A stretch of DNA of 38,587 bases from Zancudomyces culisetae (taxonomy: Eukaryota > Kickxellomycota > Harpellomycetes > Harpellales > Legeriomycetaceae), in assembly GCA_001969505.1 (NCBI GenBank), contig LSSK01000801.1, forward strand, positions 1-38,587. The letters run 5' to 3'. Within the stretch, counting starts at the first letter, position 1. Every line of letters starts with the position of its first letter. Below, in pieces: positions 30,967 through 38,587 of this stretch. Under the pieces are notes generated by a model. The model saw only the letters and a list, made by a program, of their open reading frames with translations. It had not been told where the DNA came from and searched no databases. Made by a program: the position numbers and the translations under genes.

Positions 30967-31456
30967 CCCGCCCTTTCCTAGTATCCGCTTCTTATTTAGA
31001 ATTTAGAATTTAGAACCCAGCTTGTATTATACAAATTTTTAATTGTTAATTTGATCCTATTTATTTTTTAATATAAATATATTTTCCATTATTATATTAA
31101 GCATCACTTGTCTCAGCTTTTTTTTCCACTCTTTTAAGACCTAAATTAAAAATTTTTTTTGTTTACAGTTTATAGATGTTTCTTTAATTTGAGAAATGTT
31201 AAAACGAATAAGAAAACGAATAAGAAAACGAATAAGAAAATGAAAAGAAAAAAATGAAAGGATCTAGCAATTGATTGGCCACAATCAAATCCATTCATCT
31301 CTTAGTAAAACCCAGACCACGACAATTTCCAACCCAAGTTTTCGTCACAAACTCATTGTAAAACAAGTGGGATAAAAAATTCGCTGGATAGCAAAGAACC
31401 CTGCTTCTTTCTTAACCACCCCTTCAATCTAAAACCTATTATAAGTGGGCGTGATT
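30967..31456. other. Intergenic region between SSADH and PP2C genes
   Basis: 490 bp, AT-rich; SSADH 3' UTR and PP2C promoter. It contains three perfect copies of AAAACGAATAAG (31201-31236). No coding signal. Confidence 0.6.
31201..31236. repeat. AAAACGAATAAG tandem repeat
   Basis: Three perfect 12-bp copies followed by a degenerate fourth, about 235 bp upstream of the PP2C start codon. Confidence 0.9.
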
Positions 31457-33340
31457 CTAATAATTCAAAACTATAGATTTGATATTCAAATATTCATTTA
31501 ACCCGTATTTAGATCCTTCCTTTCCAAACCCAGACATTTTGACACCTCCAAAGGGTATTACCTCGCTGCTGATAATTCCCGTGTTAACTCCCACAATCCC
31601 TACTTCTAGAGCTTCAGCGACCTTAAAAATTGTGCCAATATCCCTGCTGTAAAAATACCCAGCTAGTCCGACTTCAGCACTGTTGACTGCGTTCACCAAT
31701 CCATCGTAGCTCTGCTCTTGGCTAGCCTTATTGTCGCTACCGAATTTTGATATTGCAAGAACTGGTCCGAATATTTCACAAGTAGATACTAACATCTCTG
31801 ATGCCGTGGGTAGCGGTACATCTGCTAATATCGTCGGCATATAAAAGTTTCCACCAGTACTACCAGATACACTGTTGTCTTTTCCATCTCCAACATCTAC
31901 TCGCTTTCCACCATAAACCAGCCTAGCACCCTTTGAAACCGCGTCATTGACAAGATGTTCTACTTTTTCCACAGCCTTACTGCTAATCAATGGACCAACA
32001 TCCGTATTGCTATCCATACCTCTACCAACAACGAGTGTCTTCACTTTTTGTGTCACTAGGTCTATAAACTCGTCGTATACCTTCTCGTGTACAAAAATGC
32101 GATTTGCTGATACGCAGGTTTGTCCAGCATTTCGAAACTTACATGCGATCAGGCCGTCTACTGCATCAGAAAGGTTTGCGTCTCCAAATACTATAAACGG
32201 CGCGTTTCCACCCAATTCCATAGACATCTTTTTTATTGTCGAGCTCGACTGTTTCATCAGCAGTTTTCCGACATTTGTGGAGCCCGTGAACGAGATTTTT
32301 TTGACTTTAATGTTTTCAGTGATTTCTTTTCCAACCTCGGCGCTGTCTTGGCTAAGTACGGTGTTTATTACGCCCCTAGGAATGCCTGCTTCAATAGCCA
32401 GTTGCTCGAGTGCTATAGCCGAGTATGGTGTCTCTGCGGCCGGTTTTATCACTACTGTGCATCCTGCCGCTATGGCAGCTCCTGCCTTTCGTGTTATCAT
32501 GGCTAGTGGAAAATTCCATGGGGTTATCATGCCTGCTACTCCTACTGGTTGCCTCAAAGTAATGATCTGTTTACTCATTCCAGGCATAGGTATTGTGTCG
32601 CCATAGGCTCGCTGTGCCTCCTCTGCAAACCACTCAATAAACGATGCCCCATATAAGACTTCACCAACTGCCTCCTTGTATGGTTTTCCGCTCTCAAGAG
32701 ATAGAATCCGGGCCAAGTCGTCTTTGTTTTTCAGTATTAAATTGAACCATTTCATTAGCATGGTTTTTCTTTCCTTTATTGTAGTCTTTGCCCACTCCTT
32801 TTGTGTATCATGCGCTAGATCAATCATTTTTCTGGTATCCTCTGCTGTCATATTTGGCAAATGTCCAATTGTCGACCCTGTTGATGGATCGCAAACTTCA
32901 AAAGTATTTGGGAACTTTTCTTTGGTACCAACTCCAAATTCGTACTTGAACAGTTCCTTGTCGGCAAGACCCCCTATCTATACGATGTATACGTAGATAT
33001 TTCGTACTTTAGGATATCTCTGCCAGTATCATTAATATATTATCAATACGCAAAACATCCAGATAAAAGTGCTTTCAATTGTAGTAACCATATAACACCA
33101 TTAAGACACAAAAAAAAGTCTATGTATAACCATATATGCACCTACGACGCTTGCTGTATATTCTACTTGATTTCCTGTGTACTTTAGTCCACAGCTTGAA
33201 TGAAGATTTGAGACTAGCATTTTGTTATTCGCTACACCGTGTTTTGCAAAAACTATTGGAAATTGTCTTTGTGTATATATTTTGATTCCAGCCCTTTTTA
33301 ACATCGGTTTGCTACGTGCTACCCCTCTAAATATTGACAT
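31457..33340 (-). CDS. UGA2: Succinate-semialdehyde dehydrogenase
   Basis: Oxidises succinic semialdehyde to succinate with NAD(P)+, the last step of the GABA shunt. Exon 1 is 33146-33340 and exon 2 is 31457-32977. The 168-nt intron has donor GTAGGT and acceptor TATAG, and the join is in phase (571 aa). Exon 1 encodes a Ser/Arg/Lys-rich leader that looks like a mitochondrial presequence. The ALDH core is complete: TPWNFPLAMITRK (NAD pocket), GFTGSTNVGK-type dinucleotide motif (FTGSTNVGKLL), the general-base Glu in SMELGGNAPFIVF, the nucleophilic Cys in NAGQTCVSANRIFV, FGPVLAISKF, and SGFGKEGSKYGLNEYLNIK. These match the SSADH/GabD branch. The extreme N-terminal join is the least certain part. 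It shares a 1.8-kb divergent promoter region with the SKL-ending ligase. Confidence 0.9.
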
Positions 33341-33462
33341 TTGTTAACCGCTAGTTCTAATCGACTTTTCTTTTCTGGGTATGAGTTTATTTGTTTCTTT
33401 CAACGATATTAAGGTGTTTCGGCTTTACTTCAGTTGTTAAGGAAAATTTTAATCTCAGCTAG

Positions 33463-34719
33463 CCCCTCTCCCTAGCAGCACATTCCATCCTATTTTTTTA
33501 TTATTGAGATTTGTATCAAATTTCAATTGTGTCAGAGGAAAAATACTCTGTGATTGTTTTGCCCAACCATCTATAGCTTGTGAAAGTCAGCAACCAAAAA
33601 TACAAGATGTACTTAGAAAAAATATTAGATGTGCAGGAAATAAGGGGATGGTGGTGAAAAGGGGAGGAGAGGAGGAGAGGAGGAGAGGGAATCAAAATGA
33701 ATATAACTCCGGACACGAGGCAGGAGTCATTAATTAGGGGCATGTTTAAAGCAATAAAAGACGAAAATGGATTTTACGAAACAATTTGATAAAAATTTTG
33801 TAATATCGTTATTTTTCTTTTCTATGGTAGCGTAAAAGACTTGAACCACTTATGTAAGCAATTATTTACACGATATGCGTGCAGTTCTTCCCCGGAACGC
33901 TATGAACTGAGGTTGGACAGTACCCGAGACGTTGGTCATATTTGCTTGGTTGAGTGTGGGTTGGTCTAGTACATAAAGGTCAGCATTCGGTATTTAGAAA
34001 GGAGGTTAATCATTTTTTTTCGTTTTTAGATCGTTTAAACCCATACCCTCTAAACAAACATATAGAAAGCTCTACATGTATATTTGATGCAATGAGCTTA
34101 AAATAGATAGATTCAGTGTTGTCAAAAAGCGGCTAAGATGGAAACAGGATGTTATTGGTTTGCCTGAAGGGTTAAAAGATGCAACAAGCGAGAATTAAGC
34201 GTAGAAAAGTGAGTGGGTTTGTATAACAACACAGCAACGAAGTTCACATATACTGACACTGCGCAGATGGCTTAATTCGCAAGAGCTATTTACCAGCACC
34301 AGCCCCTTAGACAAGCCCCCTAGTTATCAACAATGTGCGATTATTATCTCGATGCTACAGTTGTTTTAGCAGGCACAAGGCTGGCTTATCATGATAAAAA
34401 GAAAATACACCCATCCACTCCTGTTTTGTTCATCATACTTATTCAAACCCCCCAATCTTCTTATTCAAGTTCCCATAAACACATCCCCCTCCCTTCCATA
34501 AAAAGCACTTTCCCATATTTTTTTTTCATCTGGCCACTTTGTTTTGAATGCTTTCTTTCTCTTTCCCCGCTCCCAAGTAATATCGTGGCCTTTCCTTGAT
34601 ACAAAATCTGAAACAGCCAAAAATCAAGCCAATGAATGGAGGTGAAGGTATGGTGAGTACCCATCGATTAGCACATCGCCACCCATTTTATATATTGTAA
34701 TCACACACTGATCTAGGGG
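33463..34719. promoter_or_regulatory. Cluster of STRE-like CCCCT/AGGGG motifs
   Basis: Pentamers matching the stress-response element read by Msn2/4-type zinc fingers occur at 33463-33467, about 33642-33646, 33660-33664, 33736-33740, 34303-34307, 34317-34321, 34486-34490 and 34715-34719. That is several-fold more than I would expect from this base composition. Whether this fungus uses such a factor is unknown, and some sites overlap purine-rich simple sequence. Confidence 0.25.
33665..33688. repeat. AGGAGAGG tandem repeat
   Basis: Three perfect 8-bp copies in the SSADH/ligase divergent promoter region. Confidence 0.85.
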
Positions 34720-35148
34720 AATTGAATTTTGCACTGTAAACAGCAATCGGGTCAATGCGCCGGTTAATTGGTCAATTTAAACAATGTAATTTTCAATACT
34801 GTAAATTGGGTTGTTATGAAGTAACAGACTGCGGTCTATTGGCTACGACCACGCACTTCAGCACAACCAAGTATGGATGGTGGAATGATCAAGTACGAAA
34901 GCCATTCGTTTGTGTATGCTGGCATCTACCATTTCCTGCGCGATAATAGTGACTCGCCTATACAAATGACGCAGAAAAAAAAACGGCTAAAAAAAGCGAC
35001 TGGGAACGGAGAAGGTGGCCAATTCATATTTATATGGAGGTTGCCGCACTTTTGTTGTTGTATATATTTCCATCCTGTTAATTTTTTGCTTTTCAACACG
35101 TTAAAGAAACGACAAAAATTCAAATAACAATACAACAGAGCAACGAGA

Positions 35149-36843
35149 ATGCTATTCAATTCTGATTTTCCAGACGTCGAAATCCCAACTATGGATGTGG
35201 CGACCTTTCTGTTTGAAGAAGGTAAGAGAAGAACTCAACTTCTTCCAAACCCCAACACTTATGCTTTTTACGAAGAACCAACAGGGTACTCTGAAAGCAT
35301 ATACACTCTAGAGGAGAAGTGTAAAAAGCTCGCCTCGGGATTACTAAACAGACTCGGGCTACAACACGACCAAAAGGTTCTGATTTGTTCACGAAACTCA
35401 CTAAACTATACAATTATCATGTATGGGACCCTGATGGCCGGTGGCGTTGTCTCTTTTGCAAATCCTGAGTACACCCCACGCGAACTTGCGCATGTTATTT
35501 CTGATTCCGACTCCCAGTATATCTTCGCTCAGACCGCCTTCTTGGGCACAATAAAAGAGGCTATCAAGATAGCAAAGGTTGATATACCAAATAAAAATAT
35601 TGTCATAATCGATGAAAAATTGCGCAGCTTTAATGGACACATGACAATTCATGAACTTTACTGCGACTTGCCATTCAAGCGATTTGAAATCGCTTCGGTT
35701 GAGGAACAAGAAAACAAATTGGCGTTTATCCCCTACTCTTCTGGAACTACTGGGTTATCAAAGGGTGTTATGCTTACGCACAGAAATATTGTGTCAAACG
35801 TAATACAAAACCAAGTTCTTGGGGCTGCAAACAGATGGTACTCGGACAAAAGCGTGACTCACAGATTTTTGGCTGTTCTTCCATTCTATCACATATATGC
35901 CACTGTTATTATTCTCGCACAAGGGTTAGCTACTGGTATAGGTGTAGTGATATGTGAAAAGTTTGATATGAAGCTGTATCTTGAATGTGTTCAGAAACAC
36001 AAGATTACATTTGCACACCTTGTCCCACCGCTGCTAATCAGGTTGATTAACGACCCGTTGGTTGACCAGTATGACGTGAGTTCTATTCGATTTATGAAGT
36101 CGGCTGCCGCTCCTCTGTATAAAGACCTCATAGAGTTAATCTACAAGAAATTCACAACTGTAGAAATCATCCAGCTTTATGGCGTTACTGAATCAAGTCC
36201 TAGTGTATGTGCCACGCCACGCAACAACAAAGACTTTGGTTCCTCAGGTTTTCTCACTGCGAATCAGGTAGTCAAAATAATTGATGACGATAACAAAGAG
36301 TTGGATTATAATCAGGTAGGGGAGGTGTGCATCAAGGGTCCAAACATTATGAAGGGATACTGGAAAAATCCTGAGGCAACAAAGAGTGCACTTGATTCAG
36401 AGGGCTTTTTGCATACTGGTGATATTGGATTTGTTAATAAAGATGGTCAACTCAGCATTGTTGACCGAAAGAAGGAGCTGATTAAATACAAAGGATTCCA
36501 GGTTCCACCTGCAGAGCTCGAGTCCCTATTGTTGGCACATCCCAGTGTTGCTGACTGTGCAGTGATAGGTGTATATCTTGAAGAACAGGCCACAGAAATA
36601 CCAAAGGCATTCATTACTCTTCGTTCTCAACATGCTGGAATTTCCGAGTCAGAAAAGCAAAAATTGGCAGGAGATATCAGAACATGGATCGATAGTAAAG
36701 TTGTCTCGTACAAAAAAATCAGAGGGGGTGTAGAGATTCTTGATGTCATTCCCAAGAGCGCTGCAGGAAAGATTTTGAGAAGGTTGCTTCGTGATCGCGA
36801 AAATGAAAAGCTGAAAAACAAAAAACGGTCATCAAAACTGTAG
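35149..36843 (+). CDS. 4-coumarate:CoA ligase-like acyl-CoA synthetase with PTS1 (-SKL)
   Basis: Adenylate-forming enzyme that activates a carboxylic acid with ATP and then CoA, probably inside peroxisomes. 564 aa, intronless, ATG 35149-35151. ANL-family motifs: P-loop YSSGTTGLSKGVMLTHRN (about 195), YGVTESSP (about 344), HTGDIGF (about 423), DRKKELIKYKGFQVPPAELE (about 438-457), and the catalytic Lys in PKSAAGKILRR (about 536). The FQVPPAELE form is typical of 4CL and firefly luciferase relatives rather than very-long-chain synthetases. The C terminus is SKL, a canonical PTS1. The substrate cannot be read from sequence; fungal relatives include phenylacetyl-CoA ligases, medium-chain or aromatic acyl-CoA ligases and yeast Pcs60. 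It is divergent from SSADH. Confidence 0.92.
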   Translation: MLFNSDFPDVEIPTMDVATFLFEEGKRRTQLLPNPNTYAFYEEPTGYSESIYTLEEKCKKLASGLLNRLGLQHDQKVLICSRNSLNYTIIMYGTLMAGGVVSFANPEYTPRELAHVISDSDSQYIFAQTAFLGTIKEAIKIAKVDIPNKNIVIIDEKLRSFNGHMTIHELYCDLPFKRFEIASVEEQENKLAFIPYSSGTTGLSKGVMLTHRNIVSNVIQNQVLGAANRWYSDKSVTHRFLAVLPFYHIYATVIILAQGLATGIGVVICEKFDMKLYLECVQKHKITFAHLVPPLLIRLINDPLVDQYDVSSIRFMKSAAAPLYKDLIELIYKKFTTVEIIQLYGVTESSPSVCATPRNNKDFGSSGFLTANQVVKIIDDDNKELDYNQVGEVCIKGPNIMKGYWKNPEATKSALDSEGFLHTGDIGFVNKDGQLSIVDRKKELIKYKGFQVPPAELESLLLAHPSVADCAVIGVYLEEQATEIPKAFITLRSQHAGISESEKQKLAGDIRTWIDSKVVSYKKIRGGVEILDVIPKSAAGKILRRLLRDRENEKLKNKKRSSKL

Positions 36844-38189
36844 TTGAGTTCATATTGTTTAAAATTCTTGCATATTTGACCTTTTCTTCTTTCTCTCCAG
36901 CATTCAACATTTTGATAACTCAATAAATGTTGATTTGTTTATTACTGGACTCCTTTTTACTTTAATACCCAATGCCATTCCAGTTGTGTTTTATTGGTAT
37001 CACCCTTTTTTCTTCAAAAGCTTAATTTTAAGGTGCGCTATTTTGAGTTGCGCCGATGTGCCTTGACCCTTTTAAACAAAGCGATTAAAAAACTTGACCC
37101 TTACGTACAATCCGACTTAAGAAATCAGGAACTAGTGTTTTTTTTTATATAAAGAAAGTAGGCTTTCTATATATAGTATTAAAATATCGAAACAGCACTT
37201 CTGCTTTCTAGTATACCACAGATACTTATGTTTCACATCTTACTCCGACAAAAAGACAACTGCCACATCTACTTGGCGATTCAGTCCGAAACAAAAAATA
37301 TATACTAAACAACTTTTTTATTTTTTTTTTTCAAGTAACCAGGTGTCTCATAAGTATAAGGTATGGAGCGCTCAGAAAATACGCCACACCATGAGAAAAT
37401 ACTACAATTAGCTGAGGACATATGTCTTTTTTTTCTGCCTTTGGGTCAAGTCAGACAAAACTCACCAATTTTCATATAAATGTGGTGTTTTTTTCTGAAA
37501 AATTGCATCATATAAAGTGTTGAGTGTAATAGATTATTCATCAAGCTCACTCGGAACCACAGAAAGGAAACATTATTAGCACTATACTTACTATGAGTAT
37601 ACATTCACTTATCCCCAAAATTTAACCTCTCCTTCTTTCTTTCCTGCTTGCCTCTTGTAAATACACACAATATGTACCGATGTTATTCTTTAACTAAAGT
37701 TAGTGCTTATTTAATGAGCACACTACACGCTATTGTTTTTTTATCGAAATCAGATAAATAGGTAAAGAAGGATTTGCACGCTTGCAGCTGTTTTTCGTTA
37801 CAAGGTTGTTGTTAAGACAAGCAAATAGTTTCAACTGCTTTCTAACGTTATTACATGCCCATACCATGTACTTTTGTCTCACCCTTAGTGCGCCACTAAA
37901 TAAAAACTGGGTATTATATGCAGTTGCGATTTACTAACATAGCACGACGTTTATTGACAAGGTAGTTGGATTCAATTTTGATCCCATTTTAACATTCGTA
38001 TGTGATTACCAACCTTTAAAAAAGTCGCTTTAAATACAAAAAAATTATTCACACATGTATTTAAGAGGTAAAATTCTCAACGCTAAAGTGGAGGAGCAAA
38101 GTGACAAACTTCTGTTCTTTTGGCTCTACATTATATTTTTGTTCTTTAAGAACCTTTAATAAAAACGCCTGTCCCTTCTGGAAAAAAAA
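36844..38189. other. Intergenic region between the ligase and the right-edge gene
   Basis: 1.35 kb, AT-rich with several T8-T11 runs (for example around 37317-37332). It serves as ligase 3' UTR and promoter of the secreted-protein gene. No reading frame, tRNA or repeat of note was seen. Confidence 0.55.
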
Positions 38190-38587
38190 ATGTACTCCAG
38201 ACCTACAGCAATATTTTTTGCTATGATATTTAACATATCAACATCGATTGGGGAATGTTTATTGGAGGAAAACTTTAAAAGTTGTATGGAGCATGTACAG
38301 ATAAAACTAAGGAGTGAATGTACCGCTTCTGAAGATTATGATTGCCTGTGTGTATGGCACAAGGAAATAAGAGCCTGCTATGACCAATGTCCAGGTGATC
38401 CACTTAAGTTGGCTGAAAAAGCGGGAGCTGAAGCGTCACTAAGACAGTATTGCACCCTTGCTGATGCCAATAAAAGAATAAGACTTTTGGTTCCTTCGTA
38501 TGGCCACTTACTCCAGGAGTTGATGGATTCTCCAGGTGAAGATAGAGACATTATAAATACCCAACTGGAGTTGGAGAAAAAACCCAT
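38190..38587 (+). CDS. Cys-rich secreted, probably GPI-type cell-surface protein (N-terminal part)
   Basis: ATG 38190-38192, open to the window end (132 codons visible). A hydrophobic N terminus (residues about 6-21) looks like a signal peptide. The following domain has Cys spacing C-x9-C-x11-C-x7-C-x-C-x8-C-x3-C, with the core DYDCLCVWHKEIRACYDQCPGDP and a later QYC. Fungal surface proteins, many GPI-anchored, often begin with such a domain (a CxC, then CY..CP.D, then a final Cys). It is related in style to, but not a clear match for, CFEM. The rest of the protein, including any Ser/Thr-rich stalk and GPI signal, lies outside the window. Confidence 0.6.
   Translation, partial: MYSRPTAIFFAMIFNISTSIGECLLEENFKSCMEHVQIKLRSECTASEDYDCLCVWHKEIRACYDQCPGDPLKLAEKAGAEASLRQYCTLADANKRIRLLVPSYGHLLQELMDSPGEDRDIINTQLELEKKP

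Larger units (their letters stand above)
33341..35148. other. Divergent promoter region between SSADH and the peroxisomal ligase
   Basis: 1.8 kb. It holds an AGGAGAGG tandem repeat (33665-33688), several CCCCT/AGGGG motifs (separate entry), and an 84-codon frame at 34873-35127 that ends 21 bp before the ligase ATG. Other short frames (33504-33743, 34333-34599, 34755-34946) show no recognisable protein. No tRNA or other RNA gene was seen. Confidence 0.55.

Noticed and set aside
34333-34599. 88-codon frame in the SSADH/ligase promoter region
   Set aside because: Begins plausibly but soon becomes Ser/Pro/Phe low complexity from pyrimidine-rich DNA; no homology recognised.
38378-38587. Minus-strand frame at the right edge
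   Set aside because: Antisense to the signal-peptide-bearing Cys-rich gene, whose cysteine pattern is the better-supported reading.

Overview
The window is nuclear DNA of a fungus. Coding DNA is moderately AT-rich and the spacers are very AT-rich with many homopolymer runs. Introns have GTAAGT-type donors, and some carry yeast-like branch points (TACTAAA, ACTAACA). The gene content is fungal: OST subunit Wbp1 with a KKxx tail, EMC1, an Hrp1-type RNA-binding protein, a Clr4/SUV39-type H3K9 methyltransferase, ATG16, a LIM-C1-RhoGAP, a Ptc7-type PP2C, succinate-semialdehyde dehydrogenase, a peroxisomal acyl-CoA ligase, and a Cys-rich secreted protein at the right edge. CTG sits at an invariant leucine of the ligase, so the standard code fits. 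A SUV39-type enzyme and an ATG16 that keeps its WD40 propeller are both unlike Saccharomyces or Candida. The lineage is therefore probably an early-branching ascomycete yeast or another early-diverging fungus, but I cannot place it further.

Layout, left to right. 1-65: C-terminal end of an unidentified plus-strand gene. 66-2033: T-rich spacer. 2034-4862 (-): a 942-residue low-complexity orphan. 5643-7476 (-): WBP1, one intron. 7938-11114 (-): EMC1. 12099-15153 (+): HRP1-like, two introns, the first 1.2 kb long. 15281-18328 (-): KMT1/clr4-like, convergent with HRP1. 18329-22224: a 3.9-kb stretch without a clear gene, holding one candidate 47-codon ORF. 22225-24700 (+): ATG16, eight exons. 26407-28894 (+): LIM-LIM-C1-RhoGAP, one intron. 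29071-30966 (-): PTC7-like. 31457-33340 (-): SSADH, one intron. 35149-36843 (+): 4CL-like ligase ending in SKL. 38190-38587 (+): start of a secreted Cys-rich protein that runs off the window.

Most genes are unrelated housekeeping genes. Three links stand out. WBP1 and EMC1 are neighbouring tandem genes for ER membrane complexes. SSADH and the peroxisomal ligase share a 1.8-kb divergent promoter region with repeated CCCCT/AGGGG motifs. Two proteins (ligase -SKL, PP2C -AKL) end in peroxisomal targeting tripeptides. No tRNA, rRNA, transposon or CRISPR array was found. Exon borders were worked out by hand from splice consensus, phase and homology, without transcript data.

The most interesting items are the metazoan-like ATG16 with a full WD40 domain, the Clr4-like enzyme with large insertions and no chromodomain, the PP2C with a C-terminal AKL, and the small ORF in the gene-poor stretch.
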